A stretch of DNA of 64,000 nt from Citrobacter sp. FP75. Its GTDB lineage: Bacteria > Pseudomonadota > Gammaproteobacteria > Enterobacterales > Enterobacteriaceae. The notes under the pieces are model-generated. The model had not been told where the DNA came from. It searched no databases and saw nothing but the letters and a program-made list of their open reading frames with translations. Positions 47,748 to 61,620 of this stretch are shown here, in pieces; position 1 is the first letter of the stretch, and each line of letters opens with the position of its first letter. Position numbers and translations under genes: made by a program. Where the stretch lies: the NCBI RefSeq assembly GCF_018342065.1, contig NZ_JAFDOE010000005.1, forward strand, positions 62,001 to 126,000. The letters run 5' to 3'.

Positions 47748-49133
47748 ATGAATACCACACAACTTACTGCGCTGTGCCAACGTTATCAGGGAATATTACT
47801 CGATGCCGACAATGAAGTGGTGCACATCGCCGTTGTGGATTCCCCTTCCAACGAACTGCTGGATGCACTGCATTTTGCCACCACCAGACGCATCGATATT
47901 GTGTGCTGGACTCGTCAACAAATGGAAGGACATGCACACAAACCACGGCAAATGCTGCCAGCTGTCATCCCTGAAGGCAGCGCGACCGCTGCAGAATTAC
48001 TGACGCAGACGTTGCAATCCGCCCTGGCGAAACGGGCGTCTGATATTCACATTGAGCCCGCGCAAAATCGCTATCGGATACGGCTGCGCATAGACGGCGT
48101 ACTGCATACTTTACCGGAGGTGCTGACGGAGATGGGTATTGCTCTCACCGCAAGGTTAAAAGTGCTGGCCAGTCTGGACATTGCTGAACACCGACTGCCA
48201 CAGGATGGGCAGTTTACCGTTGAAATTTCAGGTTCCCCCATCTCGTTTCGCATTGCGACACTCCCCTGTCGATACGGAGAAAAAGTGGTGTTACGCCTGC
48301 TGCATCAGGTTGAGCAGGCGCTGGAAATTAACGCGCTGGGCATGCAAGACGCACAGCTGGCCGCATTTTCACAAGCCTTGCAGCAGCCTCAGGGGCTAAT
48401 CCTGGTAACCGGTCCTACCGGGAGCGGCAAAACGGTCACACTTTACAGTGCGCTACAAACCCGAAACACCCCGGATGTGAATCTGTGTAGCGTAGAAGAT
48501 CCGGTAGAGATCCCAATTGAAGGGTTAAATCAAACGCAAATTCACCCTCGCGCTGGCCTGACCTTTCAGGGTGTGTTACGCGCACTGCTGCGACAGGATC
48601 CCGACATTATAATGGTGGGTGAAATCCGCGACGGCGAAACGGCAGAAATAGCCCTTAAAGCCGCGCAAACTGGTCATCTGGTTCTTTCAACGCTACATAC
48701 CAACTCCACCAGCGAAACACTAATACGCCTGCAACAAATGGGGGTCGCTCGTTGGATGATCGCCTCCGCGCTGACGCTGGTGATTGCCCAACGATTAGTC
48801 AGAAAGCTGTGCCCCCATTGTCGGCGACGTCTTGATGTCCCGGTTACTCTGCCGGCATCGCTGTGGCCCACGCCGCTACCGCGCTGGCAGGCGTCAGGCT
48901 GCGAACACTGCTATCAGGGATTTTATGGCCGCACAGCGTTGTTTGAAGTTCTGCCCGTCACACCCGCATTACGCCAGCTTATTGCCAGCGGTACCACTGC
49001 TGACGTGGTGGAGTCCGATGCTCAGCAGGCAGGGATGCACTCACTTTTCGAGAACGGATGTCAGGCGGTCGAAAACGGGCTAACGACGTTTGAAGAGATT
49101 ATCCGCGTGCTGGGCATGCCGCATGTCCACTAA
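47748..49133 (+). CDS. hofB: Type IV pilus assembly ATPase HofB (GspE/PilB family)
   Basis: This 461-residue secretion ATPase has Walker A GPTGSGKTV (about residue 221), the Asp box, Walker B DPDIIMVGEIRDGETA, the His box TGHLVLSTLHTN, and a CPHC/CEHC four-cysteine zinc motif near the C-terminus. It drives pilin polymerisation. It starts 9 bases after ppdD and overlaps hofC by 11 bases. It lacks the long N-terminal domain of full-length PilB. Confidence 0.95.
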   Translation: MNTTQLTALCQRYQGILLDADNEVVHIAVVDSPSNELLDALHFATTRRIDIVCWTRQQMEGHAHKPRQMLPAVIPEGSATAAELLTQTLQSALAKRASDIHIEPAQNRYRIRLRIDGVLHTLPEVLTEMGIALTARLKVLASLDIAEHRLPQDGQFTVEISGSPISFRIATLPCRYGEKVVLRLLHQVEQALEINALGMQDAQLAAFSQALQQPQGLILVTGPTGSGKTVTLYSALQTRNTPDVNLCSVEDPVEIPIEGLNQTQIHPRAGLTFQGVLRALLRQDPDIIMVGEIRDGETAEIALKAAQTGHLVLSTLHTNSTSETLIRLQQMGVARWMIASALTLVIAQRLVRKLCPHCRRRLDVPVTLPASLWPTPLPRWQASGCEHCYQGFYGRTALFEVLPVTPALRQLIASGTTADVVESDAQQAGMHSLFENGCQAVENGLTTFEEIIRVLGMPHVH

Positions 49134-50325
49134 GCAACTCTGGCAATGGCAGGGTATAAACCATCAGGGTCAGCCAGCGGAAGGGGCGCTATGGACAGAC
49201 GATCGCCCTTCACTGGTCTTTGCTCTGCAACAACTGTACATTACGCCAATTCGCATTAAACGTATGCGTGTTAAAACCTCGCACTGGAGTAGAGCGCAAT
49301 GTACCGAAGTCATACACCAGTTGGCCACATTACTTAAAGCAGGGTTGACGCTTTCCGACGGATTAGCCCTGCTTGCCGAACAGCACCCCAGTTGCCAGTG
49401 GCAGGCGCTGCTGCGCACGCTGGCTTACGATATGGAACAGGGCATTTCACTTTCCACCTCACTGTCGCGTTGGCAACACATTTTTCCGCCACTATACCTG
49501 GCAATGATCCGCACCGGAGAACTAACCGGTAAACTGGATGTCTGCTGTTTTGAACTGGCCCGCCAGCAGAAAGAACAACAGCTCCTTACGGATAAAGTTA
49601 AAAAAGCGCTGCGTTACCCGGTAATTATTCTCACCATGGCGGTGATGGTCGTCTTCGCGATGCTGCACTTTGTACTGCCTGAATTTGCCGCCATTTATCG
49701 CACGTTCAATACCCCGCTACCGGCGTTAACGCAGGGGATTATGACCGTTGCCGATTACAGCAGTCGATGGGGATGGCTGATGGGATTACTCGGTCTGGTA
49801 CTGGGAGGGGCATATGGTCTGACAAAACAAAAACCATCCTGGCTTGTTCTGCGACAGCGGCTTTTATTACGTTGCCCTGTTATAGGGCCGCTGGTCAGGG
49901 GCCAAAAACTCACGCAGATCTTCACCGTCCTGTCGTTGACGCAAAGTGCAGGTATCCCCTTTCTACAAGGTCTGGTCAGCGTATCTGAAACGCTCTCCTG
50001 CCCTTTCTGGTCACAACGATTAACCCAGGTACACCACGACATCAGTGCCGGAAAACCGGTCTGGCAGGCGCTGAAAAATGCCGAAGAATTCAGTCCATTG
50101 TGTTTACAGTTGGTGAGAACCGGTGAAGCGTCCGGCTCACTGGATGCGATGCTACATAATCTTGCCCGGCATCATAGCGAAAACACGATGTCTCAGGCCG
50201 AGAATCTGGCTGCGCTACTTGAGCCTGCATTGCTGGTGATTACGGGGTTAATTATCGGAACGCTGGTGGTTGCGATGTACTTACCGATTTTTCATCTGGG
50301 GGATGCAATGAGCGGAATGGGGTAA
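49123..50325 (+). CDS. hofC: Type IV pilus inner membrane platform protein HofC (GspF/PilC family)
   Basis: This 400-residue platform protein has two GspF domains; the repeated signature is seen as LATLLKAGLTLSDGLALL with MIRTGELTGKLD, and as LTQSAGIPFLQG with LVRTGEASGSLD. Hydrophobic segments follow each domain. The ATG at 49123 overlaps the end of hofB. Its N-terminal 60 residues are more divergent from E. coli than the rest. Confidence 0.95.
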   Translation: MSTKQLWQWQGINHQGQPAEGALWTDDRPSLVFALQQLYITPIRIKRMRVKTSHWSRAQCTEVIHQLATLLKAGLTLSDGLALLAEQHPSCQWQALLRTLAYDMEQGISLSTSLSRWQHIFPPLYLAMIRTGELTGKLDVCCFELARQQKEQQLLTDKVKKALRYPVIILTMAVMVVFAMLHFVLPEFAAIYRTFNTPLPALTQGIMTVADYSSRWGWLMGLLGLVLGGAYGLTKQKPSWLVLRQRLLLRCPVIGPLVRGQKLTQIFTVLSLTQSAGIPFLQGLVSVSETLSCPFWSQRLTQVHHDISAGKPVWQALKNAEEFSPLCLQLVRTGEASGSLDAMLHNLARHHSENTMSQAENLAALLEPALLVITGLIIGTLVVAMYLPIFHLGDAMSGMG

Positions 50326-50351
50326 AGCTGGCGCGGTATGCTGCGCCAGCT
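50326..50351. terminator. Bidirectional hairpin hofC/guaC
   Basis: AGCTGGCGC and GCGCCAGCT with an eight-base loop, between convergent stops at 50325 and 50358. Confidence 0.75.
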
Positions 50352-50357
50352 ATCGTG

Positions 50358-51401
50358 TTACAGGCTATTGAAAACGCGGTTTTCTTGTTCCTGTACTCGA
50401 ATAAAGGTTGTACGTTTGGTCAACTCTTTCAGACGAGATGCACCCACGTAAGTGCAGGCGGAACGCAGACCACCGAGGATATCGCGTGCGGTATAGTCAA
50501 CCGGGCCACGCAACGGCAGCTTAACGGTTTTACCTTCAGCAGCGCGGTATTGGGCAACACCTCCCACGTGACGCGTCATGGCAGATTCAGAACTCATTCC
50601 GTAGAACAGCATGAATTTCTCGCCGTTCTCCTCAACGACTTTACCGCCGCTTTCTTCGTGACCGGCCAGCATACCGCCCAGCATGACAAAGTCAGCACCG
50701 CCGCCAAACGCTTTTGCCACGTCACCTGGCATCGTACAGCCGCCATCGCTGACAATCATACCGCCAAGGCCGTGTGCGGCATCAGCACATTCGATAACCG
50801 CAGAAAGCTGCGGATAGCCAACGCCGGTTTTTACACGCGTGGTACAAACAGAACCCGGACCAATACCTACTTTGACGATATCTGCACCGGAAAGCACCAG
50901 CTCTTCACACATTTCGCCGGTAACCACGTTACCCGCACAAATTGTTTTCGTCGGCCATGCTTCGCGCGCTTTCGACACAAACTGAACGAAATGCTCCGAG
51001 TAACCATTCGCCACATCAATGCAAATGAAGTTCAGCGCAGGATTCAGCGCCAGAATCTGTTTAGTTTTTTCGAAATCGGTGTCAGATGTCCCGGTAGAAA
51101 CCATTACATGTTTGAGTACATCGGCAGATGCATTCGCAATGAAAGCAGACCAGTCTTCTACAGAATAGTGCTTATGCACAGCGGTCAGGATGTCGAATGA
51201 GGCAAGCGCAGTTGCCATGGCAAACGTCCCAACGGTGTCCATATTTGCGGCGATGATTGGCACGCCGGACCATGTCTGACCTGAATGTTTAAAGGTAAAT
51301 TGACGTTCCAGCTCAACATCGGAACGGCTTTTGAGAGTAGAACGCTTAGGGCGGATAAGAACGTCTTTGAAACCTAACTTCAGATCTTCTTCGATACGCA
51401 T
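50358..51401 (-). CDS. guaC: GMP reductase
   Basis: This 347-residue TIM-barrel enzyme reduces GMP to IMP with NADPH. The IMPDH/GMPR signature with the catalytic cysteine is visible as [11 protein letters not shown] (about residue 186), along with [25 protein letters not shown]. It has the same length as E. coli GuaC. It is divergent from coaE. Confidence 0.97.
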   Translation of the reverse strand: MRIEEDLKLGFKDVLIRPKRSTLKSRSDVELERQFTFKHSGQTWSGVPIIAANMDTVGTFAMATALASFDILTAVHKHYSVEDWSAFIANASADVLKHVMVSTGTSDTDFEKTKQILALNPALNFICIDVANGYSEHFVQFVSKAREAWPTKTICAGNVVTGEMCEELVLSGADIVKVGIGPGSVCTTRVKTGVGYPQLSAVIECADAAHGLGGMIVSDGGCTMPGDVAKAFGGGADFVMLGGMLAGHEESGGKVVEENGEKFMLFYGMSSESAMTRHVGGVAQYRAAEGKTVKLPLRGPVDYTARDILGGLRSACTYVGASRLKELTKRTTFIRVQEQENRVFNSL

Positions 51402-51626
51402 GTGCGGATTCCTGGGGTTAATGGCGAAAAATCGAAACTCACAACTCCAGTGACGCTATCATACGCACTAATCAATACCGCGCAAGACTGCGAAATTCTC
51501 TTTTTTTACGCTACAATCCCATAAATTTACCTGGCGCATTGTAGGTTAATCCTGCAGCCGCCTCACCTTCGCATGCTTAACTTTTAACTGTTTGATAATC
51601 AAACTTAAACTCCAGGATCCGAGTCT

Positions 51627-52990
<1,364 letters not shown>

Positions 52991-52999
52991 GGAGTGAAT

Positions 53000-53194
53000 A
53001 TGTCTGAACAAACCATCGTCAACTGCCCAACCTGTGGTAAGCCCGTCGTCTGGGGAGAAGTAAGTCCGTTTCGCCCATTTTGCTGTAAACGCTGCCAGTT
53101 AATCGATTTGGGCGAGTGGGCCGCAGAAGAGAAGCGTATCCCCAGCTCCGGCGATCTGTCAGAAAGTGATGACTGGAGCGAAGAGCAAAAGTAA
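53000..53194 (+). CDS. yacG: DNA gyrase inhibitor YacG
   Basis: This 64-residue zinc-ribbon protein binds GyrB and inhibits gyrase. The four zinc cysteines are in CPTC (residues 9 and 12) and the CCKRC segment. The acidic C-terminal tail [15 protein letters not shown] is intact. The ATG at 53000 follows TAAGGAG; a GTG two codons earlier is in frame. Confidence 0.95.
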   Translation: MSEQTIVNCPTCGKPVVWGEVSPFRPFCCKRCQLIDLGEWAAEEKRIPSSGDLSESDDWSEEQK

Positions 53195-53206
53195 TTCGAC
53201 AAAAAT

Positions 53207-53285
53207 GGTAGGCCGGATAGGGCTACGCCGCATCCGGCATTTTCATGCTGTTTCGCCTGATACCGCTACGCTTATCAGGCCTACG
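53207..53285. repeat. BIME between yacG and mutT
   Basis: GTAGGCCGGATAGGGC with GCCGCATCCGGCA, then TCGCCTGATACCGCTACGC with TTATCAGGCCTACGA: two REP units in opposite orientation between convergent genes. Confidence 0.9.
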
Positions 53286-53292
53286 AACGTCA

Positions 53293-53682
53293 TTAGCCAG
53301 CAATCAGCTTTTTGATCACCGGTTCATTGGCTGGCGGAAAATCGTCAACATTTAGCGCGCTCTGTGCAATCCAGTGTGCGGGTTGCCCCTCTTTTCCCCA
53401 TGGTTCACCTTCCCAGCTTTCAACCAGCCAGAACCACAGTGTGATGTGTCGGTCCGGAAACTGATATTCCAGCTTTTCGAACAGAGTACTGTGAATTGGC
53501 GTAATCCCCACCTCTTCCTGTAACTCCCGAACCAGCGCCTGCTCAGGGGTTTCGCCTGCTTCAATTTTGCCTCCGGGGAATTCCAGTTTATTCGCCATAT
53601 GGGCATCCGCAGCGCGCTGAGTAATAAAAATCTCGTTCTGCTGGTTACGAATAATCCCAACGGCGATTTGCAGTATTTTCAT
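53293..53682 (-). CDS. mutT: 8-oxo-dGTP diphosphatase MutT
   Basis: This 129-residue Nudix hydrolase removes oxidised dGTP from the nucleotide pool. The Nudix box is complete: GGKIEAGETPEQALVREL then QEEVGI, matching GX5EX7REUXEEXGU. It follows secA on the minus strand beyond a terminator. Confidence 0.97.
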   Translation of the reverse strand: MKILQIAVGIIRNQQNEIFITQRAADAHMANKLEFPGGKIEAGETPEQALVRELQEEVGITPIHSTLFEKLEYQFPDRHITLWFWLVESWEGEPWGKEGQPAHWIAQSALNVDDFPPANEPVIKKLIAG

Positions 53683-53695
53683 TTTTATAGTCCAT

Positions 53696-53723
53696 AAAAA
53701 AGGCGCAGAATTCTGCGCCTTTT
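53696..53723 (-). terminator. Terminator between secA and mutT
   Basis: The perfect palindrome GGCGCAGAATTCTGCGCC flanked by A-run and T-run. It is symmetric but sits between two minus-strand genes, 15 bases after secA. Confidence 0.9.
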
Positions 53724-53737
53724 CAGTAAGTTATTTT

Positions 53738-56443
53738 TTAGCTCAGACGGCCATGACACTGTTTGTATTTTTTACCGGAACCGCAAGGGCACGGATCGTT
53801 ACGACCCACTTTACGATCGCCGGTCTGTGCGGCCAACTCTTCTGCCACGGCAGATTCGTCATCTTTATGGCTCAATTGCTGCATCTGCGCTAAACGCTCA
53901 GCTTCTTCGCGACGCTGCTGCTCCATTGCTTCGACTTCTTCAGGCATACGCACCTGAACTTTGCTCAGGGTGCTGATCACTTCATATTTCAGTGATTCCA
54001 GCATCGAAGCAAACATAGAGAAGGACTCGCGTTTGTATTCCTGCTTCGGATCTTTCTGCGCATAACCACGCAGGTGAATACCCTGACGCAGGTAATCCAT
54101 CGCCGCCAGATGCTCTTTCCACAGGGAGTCGAGAGTTTGCAGCATCACGCCTTTTTCAAAGTGGCGCATCATTTCTGCACCCACAACTTCTTCTTTACGC
54201 TGGTACACTTCAATGGCGTTCGCCAGAATACGCTCACGCAGCGTCTCTTCATGCAGCTCAGGTTCTTTGTCCAGCCACTCTGAAATCGGCATTTCGAGAT
54301 CGAAGTCGTTTTTCAAACGTTCCTGCAGGCCCGGAATATCCCACATTTCTTCCAGCGACTGAGGCGGAATGTAGGCATCAATAGTCGCTTTGAAGACATC
54401 CTCGCGGATGCTGTTGATGGTTTCGCTGACATCAGAGACGTCCAGCAGTTCGTTACGCTGACTGTAGATTGCGCGACGCTGATCGTTGGCAACATCATCG
54501 TATTCCAGCAACTGTTTACGAATATCGAAGTTACGGCTTTCTACTTTACGCTGCGCGTTGGCAATCGCTTTAGTCACCCACGGATGTTCGATCGCTTCGC
54601 CCGGCTTCATACCCAGTTTACGCATCATGCCCGACACACGGTCAGAGGCAAAAATACGCATCAACGCATCTTCCATCGACAGATAGAAACGAGAAGAACC
54701 CGCATCACCCTGACGACCGGAACGACCACGCAGCTGGTTATCGATACGACGAGATTCGTGACGTTCGGTACCAATGATGTGTAAACCACCGGAGGCTAAT
54801 ACCGCGTCGTGACGCACCTGCCAGTCGGCTTTAATCTGCGCGATTTGTTCTTCTGTCGGGTTTTCCAACTCGGCAACTTCTGCCTGCCAGCTCCCCCCCA
54901 GCACGATATCCGTACCACGACCTGCCATGTTAGTTGCGATGGTCACGGCTGACGGATAGCCCGCCTGCGCGACGATCGCCGCTTCGTTAGCGTGGAATTT
55001 GGCGTTCAGAACGTTGTGCTTAATACCTGCTTTGGTCAGTTCGTTAGAGACCACTTCAGATTTTTCAATGGAGATAGTCCCCACCAGCACCGGCTGACCG
55101 TTAGCGGTACGCTCTTTAATATCTTCGATGATCGCCTGAATTTTTTCCGCTTCGGTCATGTACACCAGATCCGGCAAATCCTTACGGATCATCGGACGGT
55201 TGGTCGGGACGACTACGGTATCCAGTTTGTAGATAGAGCTGAACTCAAACGCTTCGGTATCTGCTGTACCGGTCATACCGGCCAGTTTTTCGTACAAACG
55301 GAAGTAGTTCTGGAAGGTGATAGATGCCAGCGTTTGGTTTTCGTTCTGGATATCCACGCCTTCTTTTGCTTCAACGGCCTGGTGCAGACCATCGGACCAG
55401 CGACGCCCCTGCATGGTACGTCCGGTGTGTTCGTCGACGATAATAACTTCGCCGTCTTTCACAATGTAATCGACATCACGGGTGAACAGCACGTGCGCGC
55501 GCAGTGCGGCGGTCACGTGATGCATCAGCATAATGTTGCCCGGAGAGTACAGCGACTCACCTTCATCCATAATGCCTTCGTTTACTAGCAGTTCTTCAAT
55601 CAGCACCAGGCCACGTTCGGTCAGGTTCACCTGACGCGCTTTTTCATCAACGGAGAAGTGGCCTTCGCCCTGGAAGGAGTCAGAATCTTCTTTTTCCTGA
55701 CGCACCAGGTGCGGGATGATTTTGTTCACTTTCTTATACATTTCCGAGCTGTCTTCAGCCGGGCCGGAAATAATCAGCGGCGTACGCGCTTCATCGATCA
55801 GGATGGAGTCGACTTCATCGACCAGCGCGTAGTGCAGTTTACGCTGGACGCGCTCTTCCGGACTAAACGCCATGTTGTCACGCAGGTAGTCAAAACCGTA
55901 TTCGTTGTTGGTACCGTAGGTGATATCGGCGGCATAGGCTTCACGCTTAGCAGGTGCCGGCAAGCCAGACATGTTGATACCCACGGTCATACCGAGGAAT
56001 TCGAACAGCGGGCGGTTATTTTCGGCGTCACGCTGTGCCAGATAGTCGTTGACGGTGACCACGTGTACGCCTTTGCCGCTTAATGCGTTCAGGTACGCAG
56101 GCAGCGTTGCGGTCAGGGTTTTACCTTCACCGGTACGCATTTCTGCGATGCAACGCTCGTTGAGTACCATACCGCCCAGCAGCTGCACGTCGAAGTGGCG
56201 CATGCCAAAAACACGTTTACTCGCTTCACGTACCACCGCGAACGCTTCAGGGATCAGGCTCTCAACGGTCGCGCCTTTTTCCAGACGCGCACGGAACTCA
56301 GCGGTCTTCGCCTTCAGTTCGTCATCGGAGAGTTTTTCCATCTCCGGTTCCATAGCATTGATGACATTGACCACTTTGCGCATACGACGCAGCGTACGTT
56401 CGTTACGGCTACCGAATACTTTCGTTAATAATTTGATTAGCAT
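53738..56443 (-). CDS. secA: Preprotein translocase ATPase SecA
   Basis: This 901-residue motor pushes unfolded preproteins through SecYEG. Walker A MRTGEGKT is near residue 102, the DEAD-type motif is [15 protein letters not shown], and the second helicase motif includes [14 protein letters not shown]. The C-terminal zinc/SecB-binding tail is [16 protein letters not shown]. Translation is controlled by arrest at secM directly upstream. Confidence 0.98.
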   Translation of the reverse strand: MLIKLLTKVFGSRNERTLRRMRKVVNVINAMEPEMEKLSDDELKAKTAEFRARLEKGATVESLIPEAFAVVREASKRVFGMRHFDVQLLGGMVLNERCIAEMRTGEGKTLTATLPAYLNALSGKGVHVVTVNDYLAQRDAENNRPLFEFLGMTVGINMSGLPAPAKREAYAADITYGTNNEYGFDYLRDNMAFSPEERVQRKLHYALVDEVDSILIDEARTPLIISGPAEDSSEMYKKVNKIIPHLVRQEKEDSDSFQGEGHFSVDEKARQVNLTERGLVLIEELLVNEGIMDEGESLYSPGNIMLMHHVTAALRAHVLFTRDVDYIVKDGEVIIVDEHTGRTMQGRRWSDGLHQAVEAKEGVDIQNENQTLASITFQNYFRLYEKLAGMTGTADTEAFEFSSIYKLDTVVVPTNRPMIRKDLPDLVYMTEAEKIQAIIEDIKERTANGQPVLVGTISIEKSEVVSNELTKAGIKHNVLNAKFHANEAAIVAQAGYPSAVTIATNMAGRGTDIVLGGSWQAEVAELENPTEEQIAQIKADWQVRHDAVLASGGLHIIGTERHESRRIDNQLRGRSGRQGDAGSSRFYLSMEDALMRIFASDRVSGMMRKLGMKPGEAIEHPWVTKAIANAQRKVESRNFDIRKQLLEYDDVANDQRRAIYSQRNELLDVSDVSETINSIREDVFKATIDAYIPPQSLEEMWDIPGLQERLKNDFDLEMPISEWLDKEPELHEETLRERILANAIEVYQRKEEVVGAEMMRHFEKGVMLQTLDSLWKEHLAAMDYLRQGIHLRGYAQKDPKQEYKRESFSMFASMLESLKYEVISTLSKVQVRMPEEVEAMEQQRREEAERLAQMQQLSHKDDESAVAEELAAQTGDRKVGRNDPCPCGSGKKYKQCHGRLS

Positions 56444-56503
56444 AATAAAATCTCAAACGCCCCGCAGTGCGGAGTCAAAAATTATAGTTGGAAGGTTCTT
56501 TTT

Positions 56504-57010
56504 TTAGCTGAGGCGTTGAGGACCGGCGCGGATCCCCTGCAGCTGGCTTATCCAGACAGGAACGCTAAACGCGGCTTGAGAGGTAAAATGTGCATACGTC
56601 ACACGACTGACGGTCGCAGGCGGTCTGCCTTCCTGCGTCAGCATCGCGTTGAGCGTATTCAGTAAAGCAAGATGATGCGCCTGAATCGGCAACGGCTCTT
56701 CGGCAACGGGTAGCGCCTGGGGAGCCATAGCAAAGGAAAGATGACGGATTACCGTACGAATAGCATGCTGATGCCAGTAATCGACGGTAAAATTCGGGCG
56801 ACGATTGGTCGCCTCCAGCAATGCCAGTTGGCTAAAGTTTACCTTAGCTGATTGATCGTGGCTGCTGGCGGTCGCTTTCGCGGGGGTATTCGGTTCAGCG
56901 GCATTACCGATTGCGGGCAGGCCAAAACTCGCCGCAACCATCCCCAATAAGAGATGCGGCCAGAAGTACCGTCTGCCTAACTGTCGCCAGCGCGTCAGTA
57001 TTCCACTCAC
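56504..57010 (-). CDS. secM: Secretion monitor SecM
   Basis: This 168-residue secreted arrest peptide controls secA. It has an unusually long signal region ([31 protein letters not shown]) and a C-terminal arrest sequence [17 protein letters not shown] at residues 148-164. The residues known to be essential in E. coli (Phe, Trp-Ile, Gly-Ile-Arg-Ala-Gly-Pro) are all present; Thr to Val and Ala to Leu changes occur between them. The start is GTG. It is read with secA. Confidence 0.95.
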   Translation of the reverse strand: MSGILTRWRQLGRRYFWPHLLLGMVAASFGLPAIGNAAEPNTPAKATASSHDQSAKVNFSQLALLEATNRRPNFTVDYWHQHAIRTVIRHLSFAMAPQALPVAEEPLPIQAHHLALLNTLNAMLTQEGRPPATVSRVTYAHFTSQAAFSVPVWISQLQGIRAGPQRLS

Positions 57011-57219
57011 GTTTTTGCCACCTGATATACCCTACTTTTGGGTTTACGAATGCAAAACCATTTTTTGCGCACAAATCTTATCATTAAAGCAGCCGCACCA
57101 CAGCAGTAATGACAACCCGCCATGGGCAAATATGCTTAAGAAAGCAGCGATCGCACACTATTTTAATCTAGCAGTAGAGAAAATTTTGCGTTGAGAGAAG
57201 CTGTTTTAATCCGTGCATA

Positions 57220-57271
57220 AAAAAAACGACTGGCTCACCTGGCCGGAGAGAGTGCCAGATTTACCAGTCGA
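57220..57271 (-). terminator. Terminator of lpxC
   Basis: On the minus strand CGACTGG and CCAGTCG enclose a second stem CTGGC/GCCAG, followed by a run of eight T. It lies 22 bases after the lpxC stop and separates the division operon from secM-secA. Confidence 0.92.
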
Positions 57272-57293
57272 ATTTATTCGACAGCGAGTGTCG

Positions 57294-58232
<939 letters not shown>

Positions 58233-58311
58233 CTATCCAACCGAAGTGTACTATACATTCGGTGGGCCAGTTTAGCACAAAGAGGCACAATTCCCAAATT
58301 CCAGCTAATTC

Positions 58312-59463
58312 TTAATCAGCTTGCTTACGCAGGAATGCAGGGATGTCCAGATAATCCGGCTCTTTGGTGGTCTGCGGCGTATTGTCGTTTACCACTTTTG
58401 CTACCGGTTTCTGCTCTTGCGTCAACGGCGCCATACCGTGCTGCTGGTAACGATCCATTACCGGCTGCTGTACCTGCTTGTTGGTCACCAGAGTGATTTC
58501 CGGACGCTTGTCCATACCAATTCCGGTGGCAACTACGGTGACGCGCAGTTCGTCGTTCATATCCGGGTCCAGAGAGGTACCGATAACCACGGTCGCGTTA
58601 TCCGATGCAAATGCACGAATAGTGTTACCCACAGTTTCGAACTCATCCAGACGCAGGTCGAAGCCCGCAGTGATGTTGACCAGCACGCCGCGTGCGCCAG
58701 ACAGATCGATGTCTTCCAGCAGCGGAGAAGATATAGCCATTTCAGCCGCTTCTTCTGCACGGTCTTCACCGCTCGCCACGCCAGAGCCCATCATCGCATA
58801 GCCCATTTCGGACATCACGGTGCGCACGTCTGCAAAGTCGACGTTCATCAGACCCGGACGAGTGATAAGCTCTGCGATACCCTGAACCGCGCCTTTCAGC
58901 ACGTCGTTCGCTGCGCCAAACGCGTCCAGCAGGGAAATACCGCGGCCCAGGACTTTCAGCAGTTTGTCGTTCGGGATAGTGATCAGAGAGTCCACATGTT
59001 TGGACAGCTCGGTGATACCCTGCTCCGCGAATGCCATACGCTTCTTGCCTTCAAAGTTGAAAGGCTTAGTCACGACAGCAACGGTCAGAATACCTAAATC
59101 TTTTGCTACTTCAGCCACAACAGGCGCCGCACCTGTACCGGTACCGCCGCCCATGCCTGCTGCGATGAACACCATGTCTGCGCCGTCAAGCGCTGCACGC
59201 AGAGCTTCACGATCTTCATCAGCCGCATTGCGACCGACTTCCGGGTTTGCACCCGCGCCCAGACCTTTGGTAATGCCGCTACCAATCTGAATGGTCTGTC
59301 CAACCGCCGTTTTACGCAACGCCTGAGCGTCGGTATTCACCGCGAAGAATTCAACACCTTCGATGCGCTCGCGCACCATGTGTTCAACGGCATTACCGCC
59401 GCCGCCACCGACGCCGATGACTTTAATCACCGCGTCGTTGGTCAGTTCCATAGGTTCAAACAT
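58312..59463 (-). CDS. ftsZ: Cell division GTPase FtsZ
   Basis: This 383-residue tubulin homologue forms the Z-ring. The GTP signature [10 protein letters not shown] is near residue 105, the T7 synergy loop is [11 protein letters not shown], and the conserved C-terminal peptide [14 protein letters not shown] binds FtsA, ZipA, ZapD and MinC. The length equals E. coli FtsZ. It follows ftsA by 60 bases. Confidence 0.99.
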   Translation of the reverse strand: MFEPMELTNDAVIKVIGVGGGGGNAVEHMVRERIEGVEFFAVNTDAQALRKTAVGQTIQIGSGITKGLGAGANPEVGRNAADEDREALRAALDGADMVFIAAGMGGGTGTGAAPVVAEVAKDLGILTVAVVTKPFNFEGKKRMAFAEQGITELSKHVDSLITIPNDKLLKVLGRGISLLDAFGAANDVLKGAVQGIAELITRPGLMNVDFADVRTVMSEMGYAMMGSGVASGEDRAEEAAEMAISSPLLEDIDLSGARGVLVNITAGFDLRLDEFETVGNTIRAFASDNATVVIGTSLDPDMNDELRVTVVATGIGMDKRPEITLVTNKQVQQPVMDRYQQHGMAPLTQEQKPVAKVVNDNTPQTTKEPDYLDIPAFLRKQAD

Positions 59464-59523
59464 AGTTTCTCTCTCCGTTGTGCCTGTCGCCTGAGACCGT
59501 AATTGTCGCCGGTCTCATAAAAA

Positions 59524-60786
59524 TTAAAACTCTTTTCGCAGCCAGCTGTTGAGTCGTTTGATCCACGAGCCAACCGATGCTGTTACACGTTTTTCAACTT
59601 CAGCCTCACCACTCAAATGGGATTCTTTCCCGTAGTGAAGCAACCCCACCGCCGTTGAATAATACGGCTCTTGGGCATAATCTGTCAGACCGGTAATGTT
59701 CAGCGGTGCGCCAATACGCACTTGCGTATGGAACACGCGCTGAGCGCAGGCCGCAAGGCCTTCAATTTGTGCAGCGCCACCGGTTAATACAATCCCCGCC
59801 GCCAGATGATGTTTCACACCTTGCTGGCGAAGCTGTTCCTGTAATTGCAAAATCTCTTCGTTGACCAGGTTGAGCAGTTCGGTATAACGCGGCTCGATTA
59901 CCTCTGCCAGGGTCTGACGCTGCAGACTACGCGGCGGACGACCGCCCACGCTTGGCACCTCAACGCTTTCATCTTTACCGACGATAGATCCCAGCGCACA
60001 ACCATGACGAACTTTGATGGCTTCGGCATCGCTCGGCGGCGTACCAAAGGCATACGCAATATCACTGGTTACCACATTCCCCGCGTAAGGGATCACTTTG
60101 GTATGGCGCAACGCCCCGCCAGTATAAACGGCGATATCCATTGTACCACCACCAATATCGACCACGCAGACGCCCAGCTCACGCTCGTCTTCCGTCAACA
60201 CAGAATAACTGGCTGCCAACCCGGCAAATATGAGTTGGTCAACTTTCAGACCACAACGTTCAACGGCTTTAACAATATTCTTCGCCATGTCGTTGTGGCA
60301 GGTGATCAGATGTACTTTGGCCTGCATGCGTACGCCGGAAAGCCCTACCGGATTTTTAATGCCTTCCTGGTAGTCGATGGCGTATTCCTGTGGAATGACA
60401 TGCAGAACACGGTGTTCATCGCGCACGCGTACGGATTTCGCCGTATGTACCACGTTTTCCACATCTTCCTGCGTCACTTCCTCTTCGGAAATGGGCACCA
60501 TACCAATTTCATTCTGACAGCTAATATGTTTACCAGAAAGCGCCAAATACACCGAGGAAATCTGGCAATCTGCCATCAGTTCAGCCTGGTCAATGGCGCG
60601 CTGTACGCACTTCACCACTGACTCAAGATCATTCACCCCGCCTTTATCCATACCTCGCGATGGGCAACTGCCCACGCCAATGATATTGACCATACCGTCG
60701 GGCAGAACTTCCCCTACTAAAGCGGCTACCTTCGCGGTGCCAATCTCCAGTCCAACTACCAGTTTTCTGTCCGTCGCCTTGATCAT
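59524..60786 (-). CDS. ftsA: Cell division protein FtsA
   Basis: This 420-residue actin-like ATPase tethers FtsZ to the membrane. It has the phosphate 1 motif [17 protein letters not shown], the SHS2 (1C) domain, and the phosphate 2 motif [15 protein letters not shown]. The C-terminal amphipathic helix [16 protein letters not shown] is intact. It overlaps ftsQ by 4 bases. Confidence 0.98.
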   Translation of the reverse strand: MIKATDRKLVVGLEIGTAKVAALVGEVLPDGMVNIIGVGSCPSRGMDKGGVNDLESVVKCVQRAIDQAELMADCQISSVYLALSGKHISCQNEIGMVPISEEEVTQEDVENVVHTAKSVRVRDEHRVLHVIPQEYAIDYQEGIKNPVGLSGVRMQAKVHLITCHNDMAKNIVKAVERCGLKVDQLIFAGLAASYSVLTEDERELGVCVVDIGGGTMDIAVYTGGALRHTKVIPYAGNVVTSDIAYAFGTPPSDAEAIKVRHGCALGSIVGKDESVEVPSVGGRPPRSLQRQTLAEVIEPRYTELLNLVNEEILQLQEQLRQQGVKHHLAAGIVLTGGAAQIEGLAACAQRVFHTQVRIGAPLNITGLTDYAQEPYYSTAVGLLHYGKESHLSGEAEVEKRVTASVGSWIKRLNSWLRKEF

Positions 60787-61619
60787 TGTTGTTCTGCCTG
60801 TGCCTGATTCTGTTGCTGATTAGATTCCTCAGGAGGCAAGGGAACCCAGCCTACTGCCGCTCCTGAGTCATAACGCAAATCAACGTAGCTAATCCGTTTG
60901 CCATCGGTTTGCGCCTGCTGCTGTAAAACCGGGTAGAGTTCCACAAAGCGAGCCAAACGTTTTATCGTATCGCCCCTGCCCAGATTCAGCTTAATATCGT
61001 TATTCAGCGTCAACTGCCAGGAACGACGAGCGGTCATCGCCGCTTCCTTCAGGGTGAATCTATCCTTAGCCAGCACCTGCCCCATATCGCGGAACCCTTG
61101 CAGTACTTCATTTGCACTGCCTTCCGGGCCATACAACATCGGTAATACCTGCTTATTGGATCGACCCGTCGGTATGCTGAACGTATTTCCGTCGGCATCT
61201 ACCATATGTTGATCATTCCAACGCGCTATGGGCACATATTCAACCAGATGAATCTTCAATTCATCAGGCCATTGTTTTCTGACGCTCGCCTGTTTAATCC
61301 AGGGGAGGCGTTCAATCTGGCTCTGGATGATGTTGACATCCTGAGTCATAAAGGTTCCCGGTGCGCCCAGCGCCAGGATGGACTGACGAATATCATCGTT
61401 GCGCGTGTAGTGACGCTCGCCGGTCAAAACCAGTTTTGACAACGGCAAGCGCTGCGCATCTTCCATCCATCCCAACACTACCCAGCCGCTCACAAACACG
61501 GTGCACAGCACTGTCAGCAGGAAGATGATCCCTGCAAGACGCGTTCCATTGTTGCGGCGTGAAGAGAGAAGTTCTTCTTCATCATCACCGTTTCGCGTGT
61601 TCAGCGCAGCCTGCGACAT
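60783..61619 (-). CDS. ftsQ: Cell division protein FtsQ
   Basis: This 278-residue bitopic protein links early and late divisome parts. The single membrane segment is [21 protein letters not shown] split around residue 25-48, followed by the POTRA domain ([20 protein letters not shown]) and the beta domain. The tail is Gln-rich ([13 protein letters not shown]). It starts one base after the ddlB stop. Confidence 0.97.
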   Translation of the reverse strand: MSQAALNTRNGDDEEELLSSRRNNGTRLAGIIFLLTVLCTVFVSGWVVLGWMEDAQRLPLSKLVLTGERHYTRNDDIRQSILALGAPGTFMTQDVNIIQSQIERLPWIKQASVRKQWPDELKIHLVEYVPIARWNDQHMVDADGNTFSIPTGRSNKQVLPMLYGPEGSANEVLQGFRDMGQVLAKDRFTLKEAAMTARRSWQLTLNNDIKLNLGRGDTIKRLARFVELYPVLQQQAQTDGKRISYVDLRYDSGAAVGWVPLPPEESNQQQNQAQAEQQ

Positions 61620-61620
61620 A

